In this document: positions 33,604 to 45,352 of the stretch, piece after piece
Numbering within the stretch: position 1 is the stretch's first letter
How the letters are laid out: every line of letters starts with the position of its first letter
Source: Zygnema cylindricum
Lineage: Eukaryota > Streptophyta > Zygnematophyceae > Zygnematales > Zygnemataceae
DNA: 64,000 nt
Direction: 5' to 3'
NCBI GenBank assembly: GCA_037447655.1
Contig: JBBHKE010001154.1
Location: 211,666 to 275,665 of the forward strand
Program-made: the position numbers and the translations under genes
The notes under the pieces: generated by a model
What the model was told of the DNA's origin: nothing
The model's database searches: none
Seen by the model: only the letters and a program-made list of their open reading frames with translations

Positions 33604-35459
33604 CTCCCCGTATTTTCTAGTCAACTTACTTTCAACTCCCATCAAAAACAACAAATACATATTTATATATATTTTCCTTTCCTTTTTTTTTTTTCCTTCA
33701 TGAAGTTTCAAGCGAATACTTTTATATTTAAGAAAGTGTTTTAGATGACCAAAAATAATTTCATCTTGTCGATCATACATTTTATTTTGCATGTCACTTT
33801 TTATAAATCCGATCAAAGATTTTATCCACCTCCTTTCTTTTTCATCCACATTAAATCCACTTTCCCTCTTGCAATTCAAACATCCAGCCCTATCCCCAAC
33901 CTGCAACACATACCCGGATGATAACCCTTTTACATACACATCTTCACAAGTGACATCACACCAAGTAGTGATGTCAAATCCATCCACCCCCAAATATTCC
34001 CAACAAACACTTGTCCCAACTAAGTTCCTCATAAGATCTACATCTTCCGTACTCATATTTTTATCTATGATAATTACCACATTTTTTGAACATCCTCACT
34101 CTCCTATGAATTTTCCACCATTAATTTTTTGACCTTAAATATTTTCCCTAAACCATCAACATTTCATCCTTAAAACCCTAAAAACTCCCCTTTCGAATGC
34201 TAGCGATCCTTCGACCGTTCTGTTTCAAAATATCTGGTGAAACCATCTCCTTATTTCAACCCTCAAGTTCTCTTTATTTCCCTTATACCTCCAAAAACAC
34301 ATTGTTGTTTTCGTGGAATTTCTGTGTGTTTTTCTCTCTTCCCCATACTACTAATCCGGAGAAGCTCTAAAACATTTTCATCCTCTTTCTCCTCTTCCCT
34401 TTCGTCCTCCTCATCTACATTCCAACTTCTAAGTTTTTCCAAACAAGGGCATTCCTCCATATAATGACCCGGTTCCCTACAAAAGAAGCAAACCCATTTT
34501 TTCAAAGCTTCCGTGTCTTTTCCTCTCCCTCTCTTTCTATCAAATTTCCGATAAGGTTTACCTTTGTCTTTCTTCCTCTCATCATGCTTCCGCTCGTCAC
34601 CGCCGTTCCTCTCATCACGCTTCCGCCAATCACCACCGTTCCTCTCATCACGCTTGCGCCAATCACCACCAGCTGTAAATGCATTCACCCTGTCACTTCC
34701 CCTTCGAAGCTCCAAAGTGTTTTCCCTCACAAGAATTATCCCCATGGTAAAGCTCCAAGTCCATGAGGAACCATCAATTGCCTGCCTACGACAAATGATG
34801 TTTTCGTACTCATCTTGGAGTTTCATGAGTAGTGTATTAATCTTACTCTCCTCAGATTCTACATATCCCACACTAGCAAGCTCAACATATAACGCAGCAA
34901 TATCATTGCAAAACTCTATCATGCTATCGCCTTTATAAACATAGTCATCTATTTCTTGTTTTACTAATTGATGCCTCTGAATACTCTCACTCTTATAAAT
35001 CTGACTTGGTGCTTCCCATATCTTTGAAGACTTCGTTAAGTTTAAAAGAGTGATAGCTATGGATTTAGAAATTTATCTAAGTATGAGATGTTTTGCTATA
35101 GTGTTTTTGTATTCCCATATTTTTTTGTCATTTTCTTCAGTTTTAATCCCTTCAAGTGGTACCATAGCTGAGAGCCTAGCTCCCCTCACCATAGATGTCC
35201 CTTTTTCCTTCTCCTTTATTTCCACATCCACGCAAAGGTTTTTCCTTTTACCTTCCGTTGCATCTTAACTCAGGTTGGTATTCTTTGCAGCCACAGATGA
35301 TTCTCTATAGTAAGCTCCTCCAACGCCAGGTAGCGGACATCTCAATTGTCCCAAAACAATTCCCCATAAGTGCTTCTCGAAAAGAAATCCCTCTATTGTA
35401 AACTCCCAATAAATGAAGTCAGTTCGATCGAACATAGGCACCCTAGATGGTGGGCCCAT
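33598..35459 (-). pseudogene. Broken gag-RNase H fusion gene of B5
   Basis: The architecture is the same as 4173-6023. The GPPSRVPMFD start region lies at the 35459 end. The YVYKGG-equivalent and following gag lie at about 34920, with an expanded run of ERNGG-D repeats. The zinc knuckle CFFCREPGHYMEEC lies near 34460-34500. The relic RNase H (TTW-D, SGYVLQVGDRAGC, SIRLKLHEG) spans 33598-34080. Breaks lie near 35265, 34925-35050 and 34085-34265. The initiator in the LTR was removed by the deletion at 35460. Confidence 0.85.
35449..35459 (-). other. Truncated primer-binding site of B5
   Basis: Only ATGGGCCCACC of the 15-nt half-tRNA primer site remains. The bases next to the LTR are deleted together with the LTR end. 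Confidence 0.7.
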
Positions 35460-36640
35460 GCTCCATTGCCCATAGAAATCGCAGATCCAAAAGAAGCTTA
35501 TCTAGATAGTGCCGACTCCAAGTTGATATAAACCCAAATGATTGACCCTTTGACAATCACAAACCCATTATAGCTTCACCCCAGTGAAATAAAACTTTCT
35601 GTGTGCTCAGTTCCACCACAGAATGCAAAGTTAGAATATGAGTTTTGGACACATTCACCCACTTTGACTTTCCCTTAGAAATGCATCCACCCTAGCACGC
35701 AAAAACTCTGACCGACTACACCCCTATGTAGCTTGGACTTCCCTGAGCCCGCAGCAAAAAAAAATCACTGAAAATGGTCAAGTAAATTGATAGTATTGGC
35801 TGCCCAAAGTTAGCCATTTATATAAGGTGCTCTCTCAAAGAGCCGACTACATACCATAAATTTTCTAAGTCCTATCTCTCCTTTAAGACTCTATCTACTG
35901 CCGTACGACACCAATCGAAATACTGTGTTGTACAGAGAAGTACAGGTGTCGGTGTACGTTTTGTACGACCATCGTACGACATGGCCAAAATGTCGACACG
36001 TGTCATAGCCGGATTTGTTCCCGCAATCTCCGAAGTCGCCCCAATCCAACATTGTCGCTCCACGTGTCACATGACGTGGCGATGATTGAAAAAATGCCAA
36101 AAGTACATATTCCGTGATCGCGGCGCCTATCGTGGCAATCTGATCAAACCAGATACAATTGTAGCTGTTTAGAATATACGCGCGATATTTGTTCCGCGTT
36201 CGAAACTAATGCGCGGTATCCGTTTCATAAAATACATGAAATCGTAATCCGTACTATACAAAACTGTATCTATGCATTACGTATCTATTTTTCGTTAGAC
36301 GAACTAGTCAACGTCTAAAAATATAAATATTTGTCAAATCTATCATACTCCAGCACTAGATTAAGACTTAGTGGTTAAAGATAACTGTTAGTTTGATGGA
36401 CGGCAGGTACCCGGATCAAATCTTGGGTCCGTCAAACCTTTTAGATAATAACTCTATAAATATTTGCCTTCCTGTCCTCTTTGGACAGCGTAGGCAGCCA
36501 TGGATCCAACTCCTTTTCAAGTCTTCAGTGACTGCGACAAGTGTGGGGACTTGAGTGAAGAGTTAGAGGCAGGCTGTCACTGTCCACTTTTTGCCTTTAT
36601 TTTACAATCTCTAGACCTAGGAAATACTTAAATTTCAACA
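35460..36640 (-). repeat. 5' LTR of B5, 3' tip deleted
   Basis: This is a 1181-bp LTR. It is very close to 32411-33603 but lacks the final ~13 bp that hold the CAGAGTTTCA end. Confidence 0.9.
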
Positions 36641-37040
36641 TTAATGAGGAAATGCAAGAAAGGTAACCCAAATGTGGGAAAGGTTTACCACGGCCTTTAC
36701 GCGATTGGACAGTTTTTTGATTATTTAGCTTGCGCTGAAAGAGGTAATATTCATGAGGGCATGCAAATTTTGGAAGAGTTGAAAACAACTTGGTTGGCTA
36801 GGTGGAAGATGGCTCATAGTCCCATTTATGCGGTCGACTTTGTAATTGATCCGGAGTATCACAGTCCTGCATATATGCAACATGCAAACGCGATAGTTAT
36901 AGAAGGTTTTGAAACAATGTTGGAGAGGATGCTCTGAAATGTGGAGGAGATGGAAGATGCCCGTGTACAATTGTCAAAATATAGAGGTTGCAATTTTGTG
37001 TCCCCTATTAGACTGCAAAATTTAAGAAACCTCTCGATAA

Positions 37041-38216
37041 CTTTTCACTAACCCACTTTCGACTAGGACTGCTGCTACCGAACCAAGCAAATACGGTATT
37101 CATAAGTACGATATGGATTTTTTTTCACACGCGTGAATATTATTATAGTGAAATAGGTGTGAGTACAACATATGACAAACGGTACACTATGACGTGGTGC
37201 GGTTGATTCCATGCTTTGGGTTGTAAAGCGCAGTTACCCTTCAACGCTACGTGACCGTATAGCTTTAGTAAGTTTATCTAGTTCAGTTTATTATCGTGTA
37301 GGAACGAAACTATAACGACAGGTAATCTGTGTATTCGTTTCGTTTCACTTAACTTAAATTGAACTATGTGATTGATTTTCATTTTTTTTGTCTTTTGCGT
37401 GGATATCGAGCGTTGTATGACGTTAAATATGGACCATTAACTTTAATAAGGTGCCTGTTGGGTTGCTTTATTAGAATCCATACATTGTATTATACGCACT
37501 TAATACTAATACGGATGCGTTTAGTCACATCAAATGTAGAACAAACCTTTTATTAGTGTCATTGTTAACTGTAATTGAAGGTCAAACGGAGAACAAACCA
37601 CATTTAGGATACATGTTAATTCTAATTGGAGGTATTACGCCGACGAAAGCTGATCATCCGCAGTCGGAAGAATATCATTGGTTGTTGCCAAAAACACGTG
37701 GCATTTTTAATATCCACATATTTTTAAAGCTGGTCACAGATCGTAAACGATGTTGGAAAAATTGTTTGTCATTTTTACGACGCTCGCATTTTACCCTAAC
37801 AAACTCCATTCCTCTCCTGTCTTCCTCGCCGAACAAATTCTCTCTATAAGGTGGTCCCGCAAATTCTCTCTATAAGGTAGTCCCTCTCGAATTCAGTGCC
37901 ACCGGGTTTTTTTAGGGTTAATTCCCGCGGCGAGAGGTGGGGAAGGGAAGCCGTAAGGAGAGTCTCACTAAGTGGGTGGAGTCTCACTTGGAGGATTTTC
38001 AGGTAGATGTGAAAATAATGAAGATGAAAAACGTGAATGAGTTTTTTTGTAATCTTCGTCCCATTTTTTATCTTTTTATCCTATTTCGGTTTTTTTCGGT
38101 GTCATGCTGTACGGAAAATAATATATTTTTTAATGAAAGCTTTCATTGAATGGCCAGAGTTTCACTTTAACAGTATTTCCAGGTATTGAGGATAAATGGG
38201 AAGAGAAAATGGTAAT
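37041..38216. other. Intergenic, nothing recognised
   Basis: No supported gene. Short frames at 37359-37849 have no recognisable domain. Confidence 0.45.
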
Positions 38217-38280
38217 GAAAATTGGGAATGAAAATTGGGAATGAAAATTGGGAATGATAATTGAGAATGAAAATTGGGAT
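38217..38280 (+). repeat. 13-bp minisatellite (GAAAATTGGGAAT)n
   Basis: About five units of GAAAATTGGGAAT lie in tandem, the later ones with TGATAATTGAG variants. Confidence 0.9.
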
Positions 38281-38544
38281 AAAAAGGGATGAAAAAAGAG
38301 AAAAGAAAATGGAAATTGAAAAATAGGAATAAAAGTGGGAATGCTGTTTATAATTTTCCTCCCTTCCGTTTTATACCATTTAAATCTTTTTTGCCACTTA
38401 ACACAAAAAAACAAAGTTTCACTCTTTTAATTTTTTTCATTTTTTGTCTTATGTAGAACTTTATGAATCAGTCCAATGGTGTGATTGCGGAGCAGTTGGG
38501 CCTCCGCTTACCTTCAATCAAAGAGGAGTAATTTTATTTTTTTT

Positions 38545-38700
38545 ACGAGAGAGAGGGGAGAAGAGAGGGAGGAGAGACAAGAAAAGAGAGGTAGAGCGAG
38601 AGCGAAAGACAAAAAAAAAAGAGAGTGGGAACGAGAGAGAGAGAGAGAGAAGAGAAAAGAGAGTTGGATAGAGAGAGAGCGAGAGAGAGTCGAGAGAGAG
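38545..38700 (+). repeat. GA-rich simple repeat
   Basis: Runs of GAGAGA and AGAGCGAGAG. The open frames across it on both strands are artefacts of the repeat. Confidence 0.9.
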
Positions 38701-39060
38701 GTGTTCACGGTCATCATTTTTGTACATTTTTTTCTCAACTGTTTTGGCGTTTTTTTTTTTTTAATTAGGGTCTCGGGTTTTTTACTGTACGGATAGGATA
38801 GTTTTTTTGTATACAAATTTTTTTTTGGTGTACATTTTTTTTGGGGGGTTAGAAAAGACGAGACCGTCTATGAAACAGTTTTTTGAGGAAAAGGCCAAAA
38901 ATGAGGTGACATGTGTTTCTCAGCTTTTTGTAGTATAGTTTTGAGAAGTTTTAGGTTTTTGAGAAAAATAGAAGCATAAATAGAAACCGAGGGAACTTTT
39001 TGTACAATTTTGTTTTCTGGATTAAAGAAAGCAAACATCTATTGTTAATAAATATGAACA
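38701..39060. other. Intergenic, T-rich, nothing recognised
   Basis: Poly-T tracts. No gene signal. Confidence 0.5.
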
Positions 39061-39067
39061 GAAGTTC

Positions 39068-39745
39068 ATGCAGACTATTCCTTACAGGCAAGTAGTGGGA
39101 AGTCTAATCTATTTTATGAATTGTACCCGGCCGGATTTAGCTGCAGCTGTAGGAGTGCTGAGTAGAAGTCTAAATGCTCCAACTAAGAAGGATTGGGAGG
39201 CAGCTAAGAGAGTCCTTAGATATTTGATAGGAACTAGGGATCTATGGTTGCATTTGGGTGGGGAGAATACAGACATCACTACTAGGAGTGATGCCAGTTA
39301 TGGTGATGCTCCGATGAGGAGATGCACTTCTGGATATGTATAATATGTGGGTGATGGGGCTTGCTGTTGGAGTAGCAAACAGCAAAAAGTTATTGCTCAG
39401 TCCACCATGGAGGCTGAGTATATGGCCTCTTGCTCTGCTATAAAAGAATTGATGTGGGTCAAGTCTTTGCTTGGTGAGCTTGGTCACCTTAAGAGTGGTG
39501 TGCAGAAATATTTTTGTGATAATCAGGCAGCAATCGCTATTTCTGCCAATCCTAAACATCATTTTAAAGCCAAACACATGGACATCAGACTCAACTTTGT
39601 TAGAGAGAAAGTAGAAAACAAAATAATCAGTTTAGAGTACAGACCAGATAGTGAGATGGTAGCAGATATGATGACCAAACCTGTGCCTTCCCCTAAACTA
39701 ATTTTCTGCAGGGAGAAGTGCGGTCTGAAATTAAAGATTGACTAG
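39068..39745 (+). pseudogene. RNase H fragment of family A pol (A4)
   Basis: This is colinear with the A3 RNase H region: RSDASYGD, where A3 has WSDASYGD, then STMEAEY, FCDNQAAI and the KLKID end. An in-frame TAA at about 39341 (SGYV then stop) breaks it. The W to R change precedes the first catalytic Asp. Confidence 0.88.
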
Positions 39746-39758
39746 AAAATAAGGGGAG

Positions 39759-40816
39759 TGTAGAAATTAATGATCCATTTTTAGTATTTTCTAGGTCTAA
39801 ATAGAAATATAGAAAGAAGCCGAGGCAGTCTACCTCTAACTTCTCTCTCCAACTCTCAAACTTGTCGCAGTCACTGAGCAATTGGAGAGGGAGCTAGAGC
39901 CATGGCTACCTAAGTTATCTAGAGGTTTATGGGAAATTTATATTAGTTAGGGGTTTATTTTATCTAAAAGGTATGTGCCGGGCACATGATTTGATCCCTG
40001 TACCTACCAGCCGGCAGACTATGAATAGCCGGTAGCTTTAGCCGTTAAGTCTAAAACTAGTGTTACGTAATATATAGTTTGATATTTATTTAAACATGTA
40101 TACGTAGGATAAATCATTTAACTGTAATTGTTTACGGGATACATAGATCCGGTAATGTATAAGTACGGATTACGGTACGGAAAATAAATCAATACCGCGC
40201 ATTTATTTCTTAAGTGAAACGAATACCGCGCATGTATTTATTATGGCTACGATTAAATTCGAATTTAATCGGACGGTCGGAATTAGCGCCAAGATCGCGG
40301 AAGAAGATTTCGGCGGTTTGTGGCCATCGCCACATCGGATGACACGTGGCAAAGTTACATTGGATCTTGGAATCTCCGGAGATTATGGCACCGAATCCGG
40401 ATATGACATGTGTCGACATTTAGGCCATGTCGTACAATATCCGTACATAAAGTACACCGGCAGCTGTACTTTTGCATTCGAAACTGTAACCTGATTGGTT
40501 CCGTACATCAGTAGATAGAGTCTGTGAGAGAGATAGGACTTAGAAAGATTAGGAGATAGGACCCTCTCTTCTAGAGAGCTTCTGTACAAAAGGTCAACTT
40601 TGACCCTCCATAACTTACTGCTTAGGGGAGCAAATTCAGAGATTCTTTTTGCTATAGACTCAGGGGAGTCTTGCCTTCACAGGGGTGCAGGTGGTCAGAG
40701 TTTTTTTTCTCTCAGGGAGGCAGTTGTTTTCGCTGAAACACAAAGGGGTCAGAGTTATCCTAGAGGCTTCTTAGAAGTTGTCCACTCTGAGGACTTATGG
40801 AGGTCTCAGAGTTTCA
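39759..40816 (+). repeat. 3' LTR of A4
   Basis: This is a 1058-bp LTR. It is closest to the A1 LTR (2969-4024), sharing the CATTTTTAGTATTTTC start and AATCCGGATATGACATG. Confidence 0.9.
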
Positions 40817-42180
40817 GCTTCGTAGGTGGTTAGTCATCTAGCGACAAATTTCCCTCGTTGTTTGTTTTCGTAACACCGGTTCGTCAGAGTTCAACGGTTG
40901 CTAATTCAACGACGAGCCTGCCTCGTCACTATCTCCTGACAAAGCAGAAAAACATTATTACTTTTTGCGGTCAATGTAACGATGAGTCTCTCTCATAGCG
41001 TGGCCCCACAGCGGCGAGGTTGGCTCGTCGCTGGTCCCTAAAGAGTGAGTTTGCATAATATGTAGAAAACATTGTAAGCTCACAACAAACAAGAATGTGG
41101 ATGTTTTGCAAAAAAATAGCATTTTGAGTGGGCTAATCTAGGAAAAACTGGAGTGAATGAAAAACATAGATGCTTCTATATAGCAAACACACACCATTCA
41201 ATAACAACTAATGAAATGTACACAGCAGATGGGAATCAAGGCTTGCTCCATACCTTGAAAAATAACTATTTCGTGAAAAAAGAAGGAAACTCCTTGAATG
41301 AAAAGTTACAAAGAAAACATAAGTACGACCACAAAAGATTGCCAGTCGTTGAGGTCAAAATGGGCCCACGAAAAAAACAAAGCACAACTATTAAACCTCG
41401 AGCTTACACATGGAAAATCAAGGCCGAAAATAGATTTTTGACTTTTAAACCCACTCAATTAAAACAATGGAGCTAGTCTTATCCTTCAATACGAATAGGA
41501 TACATGGTAGGCAAAGGATGAATGAAGTAATATCGGCAGCATACACAGATGATACACAAGGGAAAAAATGTTGAGAACACTTAATATATTTAAACTTGAA
41601 ATACAATCATTGAGGCGACATGATACCAAATGAACAAATACAAAATGAATAGAAAATATATAACATGTTCACACGATTAAAGTCATTGATGAACAAAAAT
41701 GGAAGAAAAAACACAAAAATATATATTTCACAGTGGTATCCTTTTACAACGTCATACTAAAATAAAAGTCTAATGAAGCCAATTAATCTACGGTATGATT
41801 CGTAAGCACTATGTACTACACTATTTTTAACGCTTGCGTATGTAGCACGGAAAACCCATATAAATAAATAAAAAAACTTATTTATACTTCACATACTATC
41901 TAAATATTAACGACCTGTTACAACAAAAAGAGATCCTTGCAAACTTCTTCACGGTTAGCTCCAAACGCTGCCATCCGCTCCAACACCTTGAAGGTGATCC
42001 TTTCTTATTCCCACCATTCATATGTTGCCGTAAAGTGCGGATTAGGATGGTGAACACCAAATGAATAAGTTGATCGTCGATTAGAGTATCGGGTACAAAA
42101 AAGAAAGAGATGGAAAAGGAATAATAGGGGGTATATGAGTTTGACAAAAATAATGGGAAGAAGGAGGTACGCAAACATAT
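40817..42180. other. Intergenic, nothing recognised
   Basis: 40817-41045 has repeated CGACGAG/CTCGTCG words, suggesting a decayed DNA element. The open frame at 41153-41476 has no recognisable domain and I do not call it a gene. Confidence 0.4.
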
Positions 42181-42189
42181 GAAATGAGA

Positions 42190-42910
42190 ATGATGAATTC
42201 GGAGAGAGCGATAAGGGAGAGAGAGACATAGCAAGAGAGTGAGGCTGGGAGACTAATGGATAGGAAAAACATGCAGGTGAGGGGGGGGGAGGGGGGGATT
42301 AAGTCTGGAATTGGGAGTGTGAGAAATTGAAGGGGGGGGAGATAGAGAAGGGGAGGAAAAGGCTGAATGAGAGGTTGAGAGAGTGAGATAGCAGGATGGC
42401 AAACAATAGTGAGAGGATAAAGAGTGTGAGAGGATAGACAAAGTGATAGTGGTGGAGAGGAAAGGTAGGGGAGATGCGGATGAGGTTAGATGAGAGAGTG
42501 GGAGAGAGAGGGGATAAGGAAGATCAAGAGAGTGAGGAAGAGAAAGTGGGAGAGGGTGAGGGAGGGAGAGGTAGAGGGCGCATTCAATTGAATAATAAGA
42601 TGAAAAAAAAGGTGGGTTTAAGGGGAAGAGAGAGGATTAGGGATAAGGCAAATACTTAGGAGGGGAGTAAGGCAAATTTAGTGGAGAGGGGTTGAGAGAT
42701 AGACATAGAGGGAGACAGAACGAGAGAGAGAGAGAGAGTGGGAAGAAGAGAGAGGGAAAAGAGTAAGGAAAGGGTATATGAAAGGGTATGAGAAAGAATG
42801 TGGGAGATGGACAATGCGAAGCGGGAGAGGTAAAGGGATAAAGAGGGAGAGAGAGTGAAAAGGGAGGAAAGACGAGGGAGAGGGAGTGAGAGAGGGGAGA
42901 AAAAACGGAA
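42190..42910 (+). repeat. GA-rich low-complexity tract
   Basis: About 700 bp of purine-rich sequence (GAGAGAGAG, GGGGGGG). Long frames on both strands come from composition alone. Confidence 0.9.
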
Positions 42911-43938
42911 AGAGCCACACATTTTCCCATGTTTTTTTTCGTAAACCCTAAAAGACGAAACGACGAAAATGACGCGCACTTCCATGTTATTTGACCATAT
43001 TATTGCCAGCCCTAATACAGTTGTAAACCATGAAAATAACGTATTGCGTATTGGATGTCGTAAGACTCCAGGAGGCAGCGGAACGGTGATCCGTGCATCT
43101 TGCCCAAAAAATGGCGACGTTTTGTGAAAATGGCTCCGCGAGATTCAGGTGTCACCCACCAAGCAGTGAGGATGTGGATGGGATTTGTCAAAACAAAAAT
43201 CTATTTTTTGTGTTTTGTCCGCATTTGCCGCTTGTTTTATAATATTTTCTTGTTTTCAGGGCGCCGCGTTTTTTCCATCCTAAATTTTGTAGCTTTACTC
43301 TAATATGTTCACATTGTGACTCTAATTTGTTGACGTTTTATGAAACATAACCCATTTTAGGGTCAAACTTAACTCTAATAAGCGTCTCTTTCGTTTACTT
43401 GTCTGGTATTACCATTATGTTTCCTTTTGACTCTGTAATAGAGAAAATATATACTCTATTAAGTTTGAAAGATCTCAAATATAATTAAAACGGCAAAGTA
43501 ATAGAGTTAACTTTCCCCGACTGTACGACATGTGTAATTGTGCAGCAGCACACTTACGAAACATATGCAGTTTTTCGCATGTGCACATGTTATCTGTTCA
43601 CATTGCCACCCACAAAAAAAAACGTCTGAATGTATGCGAACGTTTATTTTGCACCCTCGACTCCACAATTTTTGTAAGCCAGCTATGTATGTGACCGACA
43701 TAAGATAACCACAATTTCAATACGAATTTCAGTAAAGAAGTAAACTGATGTACGAACAAACTACTTCCGTACACCACACTATTCATGAATCCAGTACGGT
43801 CATACCATTGACGCTAATTTACAAGTACCGTATTAAATGTCAAAGATAAATTAGATTCAATCACTGTATTTCGTGTATCAATGTCAAAATTTCGGGGTAC
43901 TGATATAGCGTACAATACGCTAATAACGATTCACGGTG
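42911..43938. other. Intergenic, nothing recognised
   Basis: AT-rich. No convincing ORF or repeat ends. Confidence 0.45.
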
Positions 43939-44745
43939 TAGTGTTGGGTATCGGGTAAATTCACATCGCGATAATCTCGATATTCGATATATCGAATATC
44001 GATCGAGGAGAATCCTCGATATATCGTACCGAGACCAACATAAATCATCGCGATATATAGTATTTTTTAAATTTAATATTTTGATTTTTTTATATAATAT
44101 GTTATTTTAGCGAAAAAGTCAAATTGTCTAATACGCCACGTACGCCGCGATTTTGGTTCCGTGACTTATAGGTAGACGCTTCAAAATGTAACCGACAAAA
44201 AAGTACTAATTATGTAATTCTAATGATTGCTTATTTGGGGTATGGCTACACGAGAAGGTTTGTGTAATTGTACGGACAACAAAATTTATGTATTACAAAG
44301 GCCTCGGGTACATCGCGTATCGTTTGTAAATAAGTTTTATATACGTGTTCTGATATGAGTGGTTCCACGTAACCTGACTACCAAATCTCAAAAATCATCA
44401 AACATTTGGAAACCAGAAAATGTATTTGCGTATTACGTACGTGTACTTCGCAAGTGTACCTCGTCATTGTACCTTAGAGATCTCTTTCACTCTGCTGACT
44501 TTCAGGAAAAAACCGTATTTCTTTCCGGCAAATTTTTACAGTCATTTTGTTCAAAGTCACGTGACTTTGAAGACCTGTGAGATTTTATTTATTTTTTAAT
44601 GCTTCGATATATCGGCGATACGATATATCGGCGATATATTGCGATAATTCGAAAATCGATGTATCGAAGCGATATATCGATTATCGGGTACCTGAAATTC
44701 GATATATATCGAATATCGGCAAACGGTCCTCGATACCCAACACTA
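43939..44745. mobile_element. TAGTGTTGGGTATCG hAT-type MITE, 807 bp
   Basis: The left end TAGTGTTGGGTATCG and the right end CGATACCCAACACTA are perfect inverted repeats. Both subterminal regions are packed with GATATATCG/CGATATATCG palindromes. The flanking octamers do not match (TCACGGTG versus CCGGCAGG), so the target duplication has decayed or the element is chimeric. Related copies lie at 10120-10354 and 7755-7830. Confidence 0.7.
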
Positions 44746-44798
44746 CCGGCAGGGAACCTAGCCGATAATTGGAGTAAATCACAAATGTTAAGGGTGAA

Positions 44799-45201
44799 CT
44801 TCCATTGGAAAAAAGTGGGGTCGTTTACTGGAAGTCGTACGATTTCGTACAAATTCGTACCATTTATTTTTCGTCAGACGAAACATGACAAAGCATGTTT
44901 TTCAAGATGGCTTCAATATTATAGGCGTAAGTATCGACCGTTGGATGTCTCACTATTTTAGATTCGCGAAGCAATCGCGCACATCGTCCAATGTGAAGAA
45001 ACTCTCCTCGCAAGGAGAGTTTCCTCACACTGGACGATGTGCGCGATTGCTTACATCCAACGGTCGAATCTTACGCCTATTTTATTGGAATCATCTTGTT
45101 AATATGTTTCATCTGACAATAAAAAAAATTGGTACGAATTTGTACGAAATCGTACGGCTTCTAGTAAACAACCTCACTTTTTCTCTAATGGAGTAGAGGC
45201 A
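44799..45201. mobile_element. Foldback element, ~400 bp, with ~195-bp inverted arms
   Basis: The left arm 44799-44998 and right arm 45003-45201 are inverted copies of each other. Perfect or near-perfect blocks include CAATCGCGCACATCGTCCA, CCGTTGGATGT, CGTACGATTTCGTACAAATT and AAACTCTCCT. The loop is a few bases near 45000. TAAGGGTGAA occurs at 44789-44798 and again at 45202-45211, a 10-bp target duplication that fits Mutator-like elements. No coding capacity. A transcript across it would fold into a ~400-nt hairpin. Confidence 0.85.
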
Positions 45202-45352
45202 TAAGGGTGAAAGACGTTCTGTGGAAGGGGGTACAAGGGCAAGAACCAGTAAAGCCGTACAAAATCTTTAAAATTCAAATTCAATCATCGTGATATGCTT
45301 TGGAGTTTGGACCAAAATATCGGTAACATATTCCAATATTTTTTTATTGAAG

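Larger units (their letters stand above)
32411..36640 (-). mobile_element. Complete family B non-autonomous copia element (copy B5)
   Basis: This 4230-bp element lies on the minus strand. The 5' LTR is 35460-36640 and the 3' LTR 32411-33603. Perfect TTAAT duplications flank it (32406-32410 and 36641-36645). The internal region holds only the gag plus relic RNase H gene. A small deletion removed the last ~13 bp of the 5' LTR and the first four bases of the primer site. It interrupts the hAT transposase pseudogene, so it is younger than that gene. Confidence 0.95.
29839..37040 (+). pseudogene. hAT superfamily transposase relic (BED finger, DUF659 type), split by two insertions
   Basis: 29839-30030 encodes a degenerate BED-finger region (WGHVKAADG, then ATRIKNHLL). 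30200-30950 encodes DUF659-like sequence (DLAWATAFFANGLEF, ATITSDAWT, GDMFFY, SWTPCAIHILDLLLED, GENRF). The next part, FIMLQRLLDVKKSLEGL, is displaced to 32211-32410 by an unidentified ~1.25-kb insertion. The following part (GKVYHGLYAIG, MAHSPIYAVDFVIDPEY, QLSKYRG) lies at 36646-37040, beyond retrotransposon B5. Breaks include a TAA near 30411, the tandem duplication at 30447-30585 with its frameshift, and a TGA near 32343. It no longer encodes a protein. It may represent the autonomous source of the hAT-type MITEs nearby, but this is inference. Confidence 0.85.
39061..40816 (+). mobile_element. 5'-truncated family A copia element (copy A4)
   Basis: Homology to A3 begins at GAAGTTCATGCAG (22896 in A3) and runs through RNase H, the polypurine tract (39747-39758) and a complete 3' LTR (39759-40816). 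The 5' LTR, gag, integrase and RT are missing. No target duplication can be assigned. Confidence 0.9.

Noticed and set aside
37556-37849. 97-aa plus-strand frame after the hAT relic
   Set aside because: No similarity to the transposase C-terminus or another known domain.
38444-38816. Overlapping frames of 70-100 aa
   Set aside because: They read through a GA repeat and poly-T; no domain.
41153-41476. 107-aa plus-strand frame, basic
   Set aside because: No recognisable domain, no splice or promoter context, and it sits in transposon-rich DNA. Possible by chance.
42190-42985. Several 60-110 aa frames rich in Ser/Leu/Pro or Arg/Glu
   Set aside because: Composition artefacts of a GA-rich tract on both strands.
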